This document shows, one piece after another, positions 54,305-63,986 of a stretch of DNA of 64,000 nt. The first letter of the stretch is position 1, and every line of letters begins with the position of its first letter. The stretch is taken from NCBI RefSeq assembly GCF_000153045.1, contig NZ_CH724160.1, positions 373,142-437,141 on the forward strand, given 5' to 3'. Both the position numbers and the translations under genes were made by a program. The notes under the pieces were generated by a model that was not told where the DNA came from, did no database searches, and was given only the letters and a program-made list of their open reading frames with translations. The DNA comes from Synechococcus sp. WH 5701. Its GTDB lineage: Bacteria; Cyanobacteriota; Cyanobacteriia; PCC-6307; Cyanobiaceae.

Positions 54305-56767
54305 TCAGCTGAGCAAGGGCACCAGCTCCAGCACGGTTTCACCGGCTGAACAGGTCCAGAGTGGTTCTTTCGGTCCCTCCTCGCCAGTGCTGAGCTGCAG
54401 GTCGGCCACTGCCAGACGCAGGCTTCGGCCTGTGGAGAACCTCAGGCCCATGACGGCGGCGCTGCCTGCCTGCAGATCGACCAATTCATCCTCCCGCTGG
54501 CGGAAGCGCAGACCGATCTGACCCAGGTCGCCACGCTCGCAGCGGCGCAGGCCCTCCACCTCCAGCCGCTTCAGCTGGCTGTGGCGGCTGACCAGCAGCA
54601 CATCGCTCCCCGGATCGACGCAGGCCGCCCCCACCACGCTTTCGCCGGGCAGCAGGCGCAACAGCATCGGTCCCTGGGCGGCCTTGCCCATCAGCGGCAG
54701 GGTGTCGTCATTCACCGCCAGTCTGAGCAGACGGCCTGTGGTGCTGGCCACCACCAGGTCCTGACCGTCCGTGCAGGGCACGACCCGGCGAAGTTGCACG
54801 CCGTCCTTGAGCTTCAGCACGGTGGCAGCCCGGCCGGAAAGTTCGCTGAATGCCTCGATCGGCAGCCGTTTGAAGCGGCCATCGCTGCTGAGCAGACCCA
54901 GAGTTCCCGTGGGTTTCTGCGGCAGGGGCAGCACCTCCACGATCGGATCACCCAGCAGACCCTCGGGCAGAAACTTCTCGAGCGAACCGGGCTGCTGGGC
55001 GGCGAATTCCCAGCGCAGCATGGCCACCCGGCCACTGGCGCTGAAGGCCAGCAGGGAGGGCTTCTCGGCTACCGGCAGGATCAGGCGCGCCGGGGAGGGA
55101 TGTTCCCCCAGCGGCGCCGCTTCATCGAGGTGCAGCCGACCCAGTGCCTGGGGTGACACGATCCGTACCACTCCGTCGGCCTGGATCAGCAGCCGTCCAT
55201 CCCCCGGCAGGGCCTCGAGGGCCTGCTGTCGTTGCAGTTCGGTGTTGGGCCGCACCGCTGCCGCCCGCTGGGCCACCAGGTCGTCCCCGCCGGCCACCAG
55301 CCGGGTGCGGCGGGGGGTGGAGTAGCGCTTTTTGAGGGCCTTGAGTTCGGCCACCATGGACTCGAGCAGGGCCGCTCGATCGTCGAGCAGGTGGCGCAGC
55401 CGCTCCCGCTCCTCCATCAGCTCCACCGACTCCTTGCGCAGCCCGTCCTGCTCCAGGCTTGTGAGCCGCCGCAGGGGCATCGCCAGCACGGCATCGGCCT
55501 GGCGTTCGCTCAGATCGAAGTGCACCTGCAGGCTGGCTCTGGCGCTGGCGGCGTCGCTGGCCGCCTGGATCCGCTCAATCACTTCCGGCAGAGCATCGAG
55601 GGCGCGGATCAGGCCTTCCACCACCTCCAGCCGGTCTTCGGTGCGCCGCAGGGCGTGGCTGGTGCGGCGGATCAGGGTGTGTTCCCGGTACTCCAGAAAG
55701 TGGTTGAGCAACTGGCGCAGGCTGAGCTGCTGGGGCTGCCCGTTCACCAGGGCGAGCAGGATGGCGCCGAAATTGCTCTGCAGGGAGGTGCGCCGTTGCA
55801 GGTCGGTGAGCACCTTGCTGGCCTCGGTGTCACGGCGCAGCTCGATCACCACCCGCATCCCCTCGCGGTCGCTCTCGTCGCGGATGTCGGCGATCCCGCC
55901 GATCTTGCCGTCGTTCACCTGATCGGCGAGCTTCTCGATCCAGCCGGCCTTGCTCAGTTGATAGGGCAACTCGGTGATCACCACGGCACTGCGCCGATGT
56001 CGGCCCTTGCCAGGCTGCACCTCCTCGATGTGGGCAATGCCACGCATCGGGATGCTGCCGCGCCCCTGCAGATAGGTGTCGCGCACGCCGCTGCCCACCA
56101 GCACCTCGCCGCCAGTGGGGAAGTCGGGCCCGGGCACCAGCTCCAGCAACTTCTCGTCGCTCAGCTCCGGCTTGCGGATCAGGGCAATCAGAGCCTCCAC
56201 CACCTCGCCCAGGTTGTGGGGGGGGATGCTGGTGGCCATGCCCACGGCGATGCCCGAGCAACCGTTGAGCAGCAGGAATGGCAGCTGGGCCGGCAGCACG
56301 GTGGGTTCCTGCTGGGAGCCGTCGAAGTTGGAGGTGAAATCGACCGTGTCGCTGCCGATCTCATCAAGCAGCGCCTGGTGCGCGATCGGCGCGAGACGGG
56401 TTTCGGTGTAGCGCATGGCCGCCGGCGGGTCATCGTCGACCGAGCCGAAGTTGCCGTGACCATCCAGCAGCGGATGGCGGCTGGCGAAGGTCTGCACCTG
56501 GCGTACCAGTGCGTCGTAGACCGCCTGGTCGCCATGGGGGTGGTACTTCCCGAGCACATCACCCACCACCCGGGCGCACTTGCGGTAAGGCCGGTCCGGG
56601 GTCAGCCCCAGTTCATGCATCGCGAACAGGATGCGGCGCTGGACGGGCTTGAGACCATCACGCACATCGGGAAGGGCGCGGCCCACGATCACGCTCATCG
56701 CGTACTCGAGGTACGAACGCTGCATCTCCTGATGCAGGGCGATGGGCTGGACGCGCTCCTCGGCCAT
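54305..56767 (-). CDS. gyrA: Type IIA topoisomerase subunit A (GyrA/ParC-like, no GyrA box)
   Basis: 820 residues from ATG 56767. Breakage-reunion domain: [38 protein letters not shown] and catalytic Tyr120 in [14 protein letters not shown]. The C-terminal part has the beta-pinwheel repeats. I do not see a QRRGGKG GyrA box in it, which argues for a ParC-like or non-wrapping paralogue. The residue at the Ser83 position of E. coli GyrA is Gln81 (GDQAVYD). Picocyanobacterial genomes label this locus gyrA or parC; the symbol is provisional. Confidence 0.85.
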   Translation of the reverse strand: MAEERVQPIALHQEMQRSYLEYAMSVIVGRALPDVRDGLKPVQRRILFAMHELGLTPDRPYRKCARVVGDVLGKYHPHGDQAVYDALVRQVQTFASRHPLLDGHGNFGSVDDDPPAAMRYTETRLAPIAHQALLDEIGSDTVDFTSNFDGSQQEPTVLPAQLPFLLLNGCSGIAVGMATSIPPHNLGEVVEALIALIRKPELSDEKLLELVPGPDFPTGGEVLVGSGVRDTYLQGRGSIPMRGIAHIEEVQPGKGRHRRSAVVITELPYQLSKAGWIEKLADQVNDGKIGGIADIRDESDREGMRVVIELRRDTEASKVLTDLQRRTSLQSNFGAILLALVNGQPQQLSLRQLLNHFLEYREHTLIRRTSHALRRTEDRLEVVEGLIRALDALPEVIERIQAASDAASARASLQVHFDLSERQADAVLAMPLRRLTSLEQDGLRKESVELMEERERLRHLLDDRAALLESMVAELKALKKRYSTPRRTRLVAGGDDLVAQRAAAVRPNTELQRQQALEALPGDGRLLIQADGVVRIVSPQALGRLHLDEAAPLGEHPSPARLILPVAEKPSLLAFSASGRVAMLRWEFAAQQPGSLEKFLPEGLLGDPIVEVLPLPQKPTGTLGLLSSDGRFKRLPIEAFSELSGRAATVLKLKDGVQLRRVVPCTDGQDLVVASTTGRLLRLAVNDDTLPLMGKAAQGPMLLRLLPGESVVGAACVDPGSDVLLVSRHSQLKRLEVEGLRRCERGDLGQIGLRFRQREDELVDLQAGSAAVMGLRFSTGRSLRLAVADLQLSTGEEGPKEPLWTCSAGETVLELVPLLS

Positions 56768-56843
56768 CCGGTTCTGGGGTCTGAGGGCGGAAGGCGCTCA
56801 GCCTACAGATCCTCTCAGGTGAGGCCCCACCCAGCTTCCGGCT

Positions 56844-57746
56844 TCACTCCTCCCCGGAGTCTTCCCCATCGCTACTGCCGGTGGCGTTGGCATTGGCCCG
56901 GTCGGTGTCGGCCTTGATCGCCGGGTTCTCGAGCAGGACGCGGGTGCTGTTGCGCAGCCGTGGACCCCAGAGTTGCTCCTTCTGGTAGGCCTCCAGCACG
57001 TAGTTGGGTTCGATCGCCAGGGCCTGGCTGGCCATCTCCAGGGCTTTCTGCTGATCGCCCGGCCGGGCATTCAGTGCGGCGGCCAGGGCAAGCATGGGTT
57101 CAGCGGCCTTGGGGTTGATCTCCAGGGCCCGGCGCCAGCGCCGGATCGCGTCGTCGCTGCGGCCGAGCTCATAAAGGACCAGGCCCTGGTTGTTGATCGC
57201 CTCCCAGAAATCCTTGCGCAGGCCCGAGGCCCGCTCAAACGACCCCAGGGCCGCCTGGGGATTGTTCAGCAGCAGGTGGGCGTTGCCCAGGTCGAAGTGG
57301 GCACCGGGATTCTTGCCGTCGAACTTCAGACCGGTTTCCAGCAGACCGATGGCCTGGCCGGGCTGACCATCCCGCAGGGCCAGGGAGCCTTCCGCGAACC
57401 AGATGCCGGGGTTGCGCGGATCGAGCTGCTTGGCGCGCGCCAGGGACTGGCCGGCGGCCTTGATCTGGTTGCTGCGCAGCTGCGCTTCCGCCAGCAGCAC
57501 CCAGCCGCGGGGATCGTTGGGCAGCAGTTGCACCGTCAGGCCTGCCAGCCGGGCCGCGTCATCGGCCTGGCCCAGCCTCAGCAGGCGCGTGGCTGCCTGG
57601 GCGATGCCCAGCCCCGCCGCCTCCAGCTCCTCCCCCTTGGGCACATACACGTAGGGAACCAGGGCCTGTGCCGAGGCAGCCGGTCCGATTGCCAGGGTCA
57701 GGGCCAGCGGAGCCGTCGCCAGAAAGTTGAACCAGCGCGGAGCCAT
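56844..57746 (-). CDS. TPR-repeat secreted/periplasmic protein
   Basis: 300 residues from ATG 57746. Signal peptide (FLATAPLALTLAIGPAASAQA), then tetratricopeptide repeats covering most of the protein (GWVLLAEAQLRSNQIKAAGQ, PGIWFAEGSLALRDGQPGQA, GAHFDLGNAHLLLNNPQAAL, EAINNQGLVLYELGRSDDAI). The C-terminal tail is charged and rich in Asn/Ala/Asp. Conserved position next to gyrA/parC and queG. A scaffold role is likely but the partner is unknown. Confidence 0.85.
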   Translation of the reverse strand: MAPRWFNFLATAPLALTLAIGPAASAQALVPYVYVPKGEELEAAGLGIAQAATRLLRLGQADDAARLAGLTVQLLPNDPRGWVLLAEAQLRSNQIKAAGQSLARAKQLDPRNPGIWFAEGSLALRDGQPGQAIGLLETGLKFDGKNPGAHFDLGNAHLLLNNPQAALGSFERASGLRKDFWEAINNQGLVLYELGRSDDAIRRWRRALEINPKAAEPMLALAAALNARPGDQQKALEMASQALAIEPNYVLEAYQKEQLWGPRLRNSTRVLLENPAIKADTDRANANATGSSDGEDSGEE

Positions 57747-57772
57747 TCCAGCCGATCGATCCAGGGTCCAGC

Positions 57773-58771
57773 CTAGGGGTCCGCTTCTGGGGTCCCGGCC
57801 TGGGCCGACCGCAGATTGCGCCGCCACATCCAGGGCTTGATCCGCCGCAGGGCGGAACCCCGCAGTCGCTCATCCCAGTCGGCATCACTCCAGCCGAGGG
57901 CCTCGCCGGCGTGCAGGTTCAGCAACCAGTCCCTGGGTTGCAGCTCGGGATCCTCCGAGCTGGGCAGTGGCTGCTGGTTCCAGGGGCAGACGTCCTGGCA
58001 GATGTCGCAGCCGGCCACCCAGGGACCCATGGCCGCCACCATGGCGTCGGGAAGGGTGTCGTCCCGGTTCTCAATCGTGTGATAAGCCAGGCAGCGGTTG
58101 GCATCCACCACAAAGGGCTCGCTGATGGCGCCGGTGGGGCAGGCCTCGATGCAGCGGCTGCAGCGGCCGCAGAGAGGTTCAGATGCAGCGTCACCAGGAA
58201 GATCGGCCGTGGTGAGCAGATGGCCGATCAGCATCCACGACCCCCGGCGGGGGTGGATCAGGTTGCCGTTCTTGCCGATCCAGCCCAGACCCGCCTGCTC
58301 GGCCCAGGCCTTGTCCAGCAGGGGGGCGCTGTCGACGCAGGCCCGCCAGCCCACCCCAGGACACTGCTCCTCCAGCCAGCGCCCCAGCCGGCGCAGACGT
58401 CCATTGATCACCCGGTGATAGTCCCTGCCCCAGCCGTAGCGAGCGACGGCCAGGCTGCCCGGCGCTCGACTGGTGGCCACGTGATAGTTCAGGCCCACCG
58501 CCAGCAGGCTGCGCACGCCGGGCAGCAGGCTGGTGACCTGGCGGCGGCGTGGATCGTTCATCCAGGCCATGCCGGCCTGGTGACCGGCCTCCAGCCAGCG
58601 CTCCAGCGCCGCAGTGCGCAGGGGGATCCGCCCATCTCCTGGCAAGGCGGCCAGGCCCACCGGTTCGAAGCCCAACGCCCTGGCCTGGGCCTTGAGCGCG
58701 ATCGCCAGGTCCTGGGGGCGGTGCTCCGAGCCGGCCGGAGCGACCGGTTGCTGGGGATGGCCTGATCTCAC
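57773..58771 (-). CDS. queG: Epoxyqueuosine reductase
   Basis: 332 residues from GTG 58771. The cobalamin-dependent reductase N-terminus has AMAWMNDPRRRQVTSLLPG-like motifs (here GMAWMNDPRRRQ) and RYGWGRDYHRVI. The two ferredoxin-type clusters are CGRCSRCIEACP and CDICQDVCPWNQ, with GRDYHRVI and IGKNGNLIHPRRGSWMLIG in between. It reduces epoxyqueuosine to queuosine in tRNA. Divergent from the next membrane protein. Confidence 0.95.
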   Translation of the reverse strand: MRSGHPQQPVAPAGSEHRPQDLAIALKAQARALGFEPVGLAALPGDGRIPLRTAALERWLEAGHQAGMAWMNDPRRRQVTSLLPGVRSLLAVGLNYHVATSRAPGSLAVARYGWGRDYHRVINGRLRRLGRWLEEQCPGVGWRACVDSAPLLDKAWAEQAGLGWIGKNGNLIHPRRGSWMLIGHLLTTADLPGDAASEPLCGRCSRCIEACPTGAISEPFVVDANRCLAYHTIENRDDTLPDAMVAAMGPWVAGCDICQDVCPWNQQPLPSSEDPELQPRDWLLNLHAGEALGWSDADWDERLRGSALRRIKPWMWRRNLRSAQAGTPEADP

Positions 58772-58802
58772 CCGTACAGTTGCCTTTGATTGCCATCCTG
58801 CT

Positions 58803-59450
58803 GTGACTTCTGCCTCAACCAGCCGTCTTGGCTATCTGCTGCGCTGGCTCGGCCTCACCCTCGTCGTGCTGCTGGGGCTGCAGCTGGCGGCGGTGGTTTC
58901 CGCCTGGAGCTGGCAGGAGGAGGCGTTCCGCCAGATGGTGATCGAGCGTCTGATCACCCAGTCGCCGATGGCGCTGGTGGGCCTGCTGCTGGCTCTGTTC
59001 GGCTCCCGCCTCGACCAGACCGACCCCCGCTCCCCCCTGCATTGGCTGGTGGCGGCCCTGGCGGCCCTCCTCGCCATTGGCCTGGCGGTGTCGGTGCCGG
59101 TGGCGATCAGTGGCGATGGCGTGCTGACTGCCAAGACCGAGCAGACCCTGACCGCTCAGCGCAGTCAGCTCGAGATGGCCAAACAGCAGAGCCAGAATCC
59201 CCAGGTGCTGGAGCAACTGGTGCGCCAGGCTGAGCAGTCGGGCCAGGTGCCGCCCCAGGCCACCGAGGAACAGAAGCAACAGGCGGCTCGTGGCTTCATC
59301 GACCGCCAGCTGCAGCAGATGGAACAGCAGTTCAAGGAAGCCGAGCGGGCTCAGGGTCTGGCGGTGAATCAACGCCGCTATGCCGGCACCGGCTCGGCCG
59401 CAGTGCTGGCCGTGGCCTTCACCCTGCTGGCTCTGGCCGCGTTGCTCTGA
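58803..59450 (+). CDS. Membrane protein with C-terminal coiled coil (HpsJ-like)
   Basis: 215 residues from GTG 58803. Two N-terminal hydrophobic helices (LLRWLGLTLVVLLGLQLAAV and SPMALVGLLLALFGSRL), a third (LVAALAALLAIGLAVSVPVA), a Gln-rich coiled coil (QNPQVLEQLVRQAEQSGQVP and RQLQQMEQQFKEAERAQGL), and a C-terminal helix. The layout resembles the HpsJ family of cyanobacteria, which I state with low confidence. Conserved place in the origin cluster. Confidence 0.65.
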   Translation: MTSASTSRLGYLLRWLGLTLVVLLGLQLAAVVSAWSWQEEAFRQMVIERLITQSPMALVGLLLALFGSRLDQTDPRSPLHWLVAALAALLAIGLAVSVPVAISGDGVLTAKTEQTLTAQRSQLEMAKQQSQNPQVLEQLVRQAEQSGQVPPQATEEQKQQAARGFIDRQLQQMEQQFKEAERAQGLAVNQRRYAGTGSAAVLAVAFTLLALAALL

Positions 59451-59543
59451 AATCCCTCGGAACAACCCCGGAAGCTGCTCCACCCCCAGACGGCTGGCTA
59501 GGTTGCTCACAGCAATCCGAACACCGGACAACCGGAACCATCC

Positions 59544-60296
59544 TTGGTGCAGTCGAGCCCCAGACCTGATCAACCCTTGGGGACCCGGTTGCAGCAGGAC
59601 CTCAAGAATGATCTGATCGCCGGTCTGCTGGTGGTCATTCCCCTGGCCACCACCATCTGGCTGGCGACCACGGTGAGCCGCTTCGTGCTCGCCTTTCTCA
59701 CCTCGATTCCCAAGCAATTCAATCCCTTCAATACCCTCAATCCACTCCTGCAGGAGTTGATCAATCTGGGGGTGGGTTTGCTGGTACCTCTGCTGGGAAT
59801 TCTGCTGATCGGCCTGATGGCCCGCAACATCGTCGGGCGTTGGTTGCTCGATTTTGGGGAGGGAACCCTCCAGCGCATTCCACTCGCCGGCTCGGTCTAC
59901 AAGACCCTCAAGCAACTGCTTGAAACGATCTTCCGAGATAATTCCACCCGCTTCCGCCGGGTCGTGCTGGTGGAATATCCACGTAAGGGCTTGTTCGCCC
60001 TCGGGTTTGTCACCGGGGTTCTTGGCAATGTGATGCAGGGGGGGTTCGATCAGCCGATGCTGAGCGTCTTCATTCCCACGGCTCCCAACCCCACCACCGG
60101 CTGGTACGCCGTTGTGCCGGAGACCGCGGTCCGTGACCTGGACCTCTCTGTGGAGGATGCGTTCCGCACGATCATCTCCGCGGGGATCGTCAGCCCTGAT
60201 GATGAGCGTGAAACCCCGGCCAGCCGCAGCTTCTCCAGTCTGCTTGCCCAGTTGCGTGCTCCCGTCTTCTCCTCTGTTCCCCCCAACAAGCCCTGA
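59544..60296 (+). CDS. DUF502 membrane protein
   Basis: 250 residues from TTG 59544 or GTG 59547. N-terminal helices (LIAGLLVVIPLATTIWLATT and LLQELINLGVGLLVPLLGIL), then the DUF502 signature GEGTLQRIPLAGSVYKTLKQ and VVLVEYPRKGLFALGFVTG, with the C-terminal VFIPTAPNPTTGW. Family of unknown function found in cyanobacteria and plants (LCV/COV-like). Followed by nusB, 29 bases on. Confidence 0.88.
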   Translation: MVQSSPRPDQPLGTRLQQDLKNDLIAGLLVVIPLATTIWLATTVSRFVLAFLTSIPKQFNPFNTLNPLLQELINLGVGLLVPLLGILLIGLMARNIVGRWLLDFGEGTLQRIPLAGSVYKTLKQLLETIFRDNSTRFRRVVLVEYPRKGLFALGFVTGVLGNVMQGGFDQPMLSVFIPTAPNPTTGWYAVVPETAVRDLDLSVEDAFRTIISAGIVSPDDERETPASRSFSSLLAQLRAPVFSSVPPNKP

Positions 60297-60325
60297 TCCG
60301 CGGCCTGCCACCCTCGCCCCACCCG

Positions 60326-60940
60326 ATGCCGAGTCGATCCATCTCCAGAGAACTGGCCCTGCTGATGCTGGGCCAGGTCAGTGACCGCGTACCACCGGCC
60401 GACCTGCCGCTCGAGAGTCTTCTGCAGCAGGCTCTGGCCAGCCTGGCCCAGCATGTGCGCGAGGCGCTCGACAATGCCGAGCTCGATCTGCAGCAGGCGC
60501 AACAGCAACTGCTCGACAGCGAACTGATCGATGGGGCCGACCAGATGCCCCGGGTTCGGGATCATCTCCAGCGGGGTCTGACCCATGCCGAGCAGGCGCT
60601 CAATCGTCTCTCGGCCAGCCTGGAGTTACCACGTCTGCTGATGCTTGCCGACCAGAGCGAGATCCGCGAGGGGGCGATCGCCCGCACCCGAGCCGTGCTC
60701 CAGGACCGCGATGCGCTCGATTCACGGCTCGATGCCGTGATGGAAGGCTGGCGCCTCGGCCGCCTGCCCCGCATCGACCGCGACATCCTGCGGCTGGCGG
60801 CCGTGGATCTCCACACCTTCGGAACGCCGGCCCCGGTGGCCTGCAACGAGGCCGTGGAGCTGGCCAACCGCTACAGCGATGATCAGGGCCGCCGGATGAT
60901 CAACGGGATCCTGCGCCGTCTCACCACCTCCGTCTCCTGA
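60326..60940 (+). CDS. nusB: Transcription antitermination protein NusB
   Basis: 204 residues. The N-terminal part has SRSISRELALLMLGQVSDR and a helical insert typical of cyanobacterial NusB, longer than the 140 residues of E. coli. The C-terminal NusB fold has VMEGWRLGRLPRIDRDILRLAAVDL and ACNEAVELANRYSDDQGRRMINGIL. It works in rRNA antitermination with NusE (S10). ftsY starts 6 bases later. Confidence 0.92.
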   Translation: MPSRSISRELALLMLGQVSDRVPPADLPLESLLQQALASLAQHVREALDNAELDLQQAQQQLLDSELIDGADQMPRVRDHLQRGLTHAEQALNRLSASLELPRLLMLADQSEIREGAIARTRAVLQDRDALDSRLDAVMEGWRLGRLPRIDRDILRLAAVDLHTFGTPAPVACNEAVELANRYSDDQGRRMINGILRRLTTSVS

Positions 60941-60946
60941 GCAAGC

Positions 60947-62545
60947 ATGGTCTTCGACTGGTTCCGGCGGCGTCCCACCACCACCGAGCCGGCGGCTGAG
61001 CCTGCGGCGGCCAAGGAGGCTGGCGAAGACAAGGCCGATGGCAGCGCCGCCGGCGTGTCAGAGGCGCCACTTCCACCCGCTTCGGTCGGTGAACCCGTCC
61101 CGGAGCCGGCACCCCAAGCGCCAGCCCCGGCCCCCGCTGTCGATCAGGACGCCCTGGACTGGGCCCGTCAGGCCTATGCCCGCCTCAAGGCTGAGCAGGA
61201 GCGCAGCCAGCCAGTCGCCGAAGCCCAGGTACCTGAACCAACGCCTGAACCCGTTGAGGCGGCAGCGCCTCAACCAGAACCTGTTGCCGCTGCGGAGCCG
61301 GAGAAGTCCTCCGAGGCGACTCCTCCAGAGGTTCAGGCCACACCAGCAGAGTCAGCCAGCACATCTGAGCGACCTCCAGCCCTGGAGTCGCCCAGCCCCG
61401 CCGGCCCCTCCCTGCTGGAGCTGGCCGCGGCCAGCCGTGCCGAGCGCCAGCAGACCGTGCTCGCCCCCAGCACCGACCCGCCGCCCAAGGGCGAGCCGAC
61501 TGCCCCCTCGAGTGAGGAGGCCAGCCCACAGCTGGGGTCCTTTGATGCCGACTTCACCTGGTCCGCCGAGGTGCTCGCGGCCCAGGGCCGACGTGCCGAT
61601 CAGGTCTCGCTCGAGGAGATTGACTGGCTCAGCCGCCTGCGTCGCGGCATGGAGAAGACCCGACGCGGCCTGGTCACCCAACTGCTCGACAGCCTGGGCG
61701 ACGATCCCCTCACCCCGGAGGTGCTCGACGATCTGGAAACCACCCTGCTGCGTGCCGATGTGGGCGTGCAGGCCACCGACCACGTGCTCGAGGCTCTGCG
61801 CAGGCGCCTGAACGAAGAGGTGGTGGAGCCGGCCGAGGGTCTTCGCTTTCTCAAGGAGCAGCTGCGCGGGCTGCTCGAGACGCCGATCGAAGCCAGCGGT
61901 GAGCTTCTGCTGGCCCCCCAGCGGGACCGACTCAATGTCTGGTTGCTGGTGGGGGTGAATGGTGTCGGCAAAACCACCACCCTGGGCAAACTGGCCAATC
62001 TGGCGGTGCGCAGCGGCTACAGCTGCCTGATCGCAGCCGCCGACACCTTCCGCGCCGCCGCCGTGCAGCAGGTCACTGTCTGGGGCGAGCGCAGCGGCGT
62101 GCCGGTGATCGCCAACCCCAGTGCCAATGCCGATCCGGCAGCCGTGGTCTACGACGCCATCGGCGCGGCCCACTCCAAGGGAATCGAACTGGTGCTGGTG
62201 GACACGGCCGGCCGGCTGCAGACCAAGAACAACCTGATGGAGGAACTCAGCAAGGTGCGGCGCATCGTCGACAAGCTGGCCCCGGAGGCGGTTGTGGAAT
62301 CCCTGCTGGTGCTTGATGCCAGTCAGGGGCAGAACGGCCTGCGCCAGGCGATGGCCTTCGCCAGTGCCGCCGGTCTTACAGGGGTTGTGCTCACCAAGCT
62401 CGATGGCAGCGCCCGGGGTGGTGTGGCCCTGGCGGTGGCCTCCGAAGCCGGCTTGCCGATTCGTTTCATCGGTGCCGGCGAGGGCATCCGCGACCTCAGG
62501 CCGTTCAACAGCTTTGAGTTCGTCGAAGCCCTGCTCTCCAGCTGA
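60947..62545 (+). CDS. ftsY: Signal recognition particle receptor FtsY
   Basis: 532 residues. A long acidic, Pro/Ala/Glu-rich linker (about 1-200) precedes the NG domain: N domain SRLRRGMEKTRRGLVTQLLD, GTPase loop GVNGVGKTTTLGKLANLA, AADTFRAAAVQQV, LVDTAGRLQTKNNLMEEL and GVVLTKLDGSARGGVALAV. It receives ribosome-SRP complexes at the membrane. The low-complexity linker is under weak constraint. Confidence 0.96.
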   Translation: MVFDWFRRRPTTTEPAAEPAAAKEAGEDKADGSAAGVSEAPLPPASVGEPVPEPAPQAPAPAPAVDQDALDWARQAYARLKAEQERSQPVAEAQVPEPTPEPVEAAAPQPEPVAAAEPEKSSEATPPEVQATPAESASTSERPPALESPSPAGPSLLELAAASRAERQQTVLAPSTDPPPKGEPTAPSSEEASPQLGSFDADFTWSAEVLAAQGRRADQVSLEEIDWLSRLRRGMEKTRRGLVTQLLDSLGDDPLTPEVLDDLETTLLRADVGVQATDHVLEALRRRLNEEVVEPAEGLRFLKEQLRGLLETPIEASGELLLAPQRDRLNVWLLVGVNGVGKTTTLGKLANLAVRSGYSCLIAAADTFRAAAVQQVTVWGERSGVPVIANPSANADPAAVVYDAIGAAHSKGIELVLVDTAGRLQTKNNLMEELSKVRRIVDKLAPEAVVESLLVLDASQGQNGLRQAMAFASAAGLTGVVLTKLDGSARGGVALAVASEAGLPIRFIGAGEGIRDLRPFNSFEFVEALLSS

Positions 62546-62621
62546 GCTGCTCGAACTGGGGAACCCTGCTAGCGTTCGCCCCCTGCGGCCGCCTGTTAAG
62601 AGCCGCACGCCGCTAGCCCGC

Positions 62622-63986
62622 GTGCCCCTGCCACCGCCCCGGCCCCATCAGGCCCTCACGGCATCGGCTTCCCTGCGGCAACTGCTCGACAGCCTCAGCC
62701 GGGAGCAACGGCGCAACCAGGAGCTGCTGGCCTCGCTTGGCTTCGCCTTACGCAGCTTCACCAACCTGAACCGCTTCCTGGAGCTGGTTCCCCTGGTGTC
62801 CTCTCGCCTGGTGGGAGCTGAGGCCAGCCTTCTGGTGGTCTTCCACCCCGACGGACGCCTCTGGCGGGAGCACACCCAGGCCAGTCCTGCCTCCCGCAGC
62901 GGCGAACTGGTGCGCCTGCTGGGGGAGCTGGATCTGCCCGCTGGCCTGGCCGAGGAGGAGGAGGTCTCCCAGCTCGATCTGCAGGTGCGTCGTCTTCTGG
63001 GGGAAGTGCAGCTGTTCGGCACCTCCGTGGTGGCCCGTAACCGGGCCCGCGGACGCCTCTACGTCTTCGGCAGCGCCGAAGGCCTGACCTGGAGTGATGT
63101 CCACCGCCGCCACGTGCAGCTGGTGGCTGATCTCACGGGCGTGGCCATCGAAACCGAGATGCTGCAGGAGGACCGCCGCCGCCATGAGCGCCTCGATCGC
63201 CAGCTCAACACCGGTGCGGAGATCCAGGCGCAGCTGCTTCCCGACCACTGTCCGGTGATTGAGGGGGTGGAGCTGGCCGCCCGCTGCCGGCCGGCCTTTG
63301 AGGTGGGGGGCGACTACTACGACTTCATCCCGACCCGGCCCCAGCTCAGCGGACGCCGTCGTGAAACCTCGCGCTGGGCCCTGGTGATGGGCGATGTGAT
63401 GGGCAAGGGTGTGCCCGCGGGCCTGCTGATGACCCTGCTGCGGGGGATGCTGCGGGCCGAGGTGCTCAGTGGCCATGCCCCCGACCGGATCCTGCACGAC
63501 CTCAACGAACTGGCCCAGGAGGACCTGGCCCATTCACATCGTTTCGTCACCCTCTTCTATTCCGACTTCGATCCCCGCAGCCGCGTGCTCCGCTATGCCA
63601 ACGCTGCCCACAATCCGCCGCTGCTGTGGCGGCACCAGCGCCACGGGGTGGAGCGGCTCGATGCTCCGGGCCTGCTGATCGGCCTGCAGCCGGAGGCCCA
63701 GTACGGCTGCGAACGCGTGCTGCTGGAGCCCGGTGATGTGGTCCTCTATTACACCGATGGGGTCAGTGAAGCCCTCGGTCTCACGGGTGAGCGCTTCGAA
63801 GAGGAGCGCCTGCAGCGGCACCTGGGAGAAGCCTGCCGGGCCGGCAAGAGCGCCCAGGGTGTTCTCGATGCCCTGTTCGAGCGGCTCGACCGCTTCGTGG
63901 GTGCTGACCGGCAGCTGAGCGACGATGCCTCGATGGTGGTGCTGAAGGTGCGTGAGGAGGTGATGCTCCCCACCCTGCCCGGCTGA
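62622..63986 (+). CDS. rsbU: PP2C-type serine phosphatase with GAF-like domain (RsbU-like)
   Basis: 454 residues from GTG 62622; the frame is open back into ftsY. A GAF-like sensory domain (about 45-185) starts with NLNRFLELVPLVSSRLVGA. A linker (EDRRRHERLDRQLNTGAEI) leads to a SpoIIE/PP2C domain with CRPAFEVGGDYYDFIP, VMGDVMGKGVPAGLLM, RYANAAHNPPLL, LEPGDVVLYYTDGVSEA and SDDASMVVLKV. The metal-binding aspartates are present. RsbU-type proteins dephosphorylate anti-anti-sigma factors in partner-switching pathways. The partner is not in this window. Confidence 0.9.
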   Translation: MPLPPPRPHQALTASASLRQLLDSLSREQRRNQELLASLGFALRSFTNLNRFLELVPLVSSRLVGAEASLLVVFHPDGRLWREHTQASPASRSGELVRLLGELDLPAGLAEEEEVSQLDLQVRRLLGEVQLFGTSVVARNRARGRLYVFGSAEGLTWSDVHRRHVQLVADLTGVAIETEMLQEDRRRHERLDRQLNTGAEIQAQLLPDHCPVIEGVELAARCRPAFEVGGDYYDFIPTRPQLSGRRRETSRWALVMGDVMGKGVPAGLLMTLLRGMLRAEVLSGHAPDRILHDLNELAQEDLAHSHRFVTLFYSDFDPRSRVLRYANAAHNPPLLWRHQRHGVERLDAPGLLIGLQPEAQYGCERVLLEPGDVVLYYTDGVSEALGLTGERFEEERLQRHLGEACRAGKSAQGVLDALFERLDRFVGADRQLSDDASMVVLKVREEVMLPTLPG

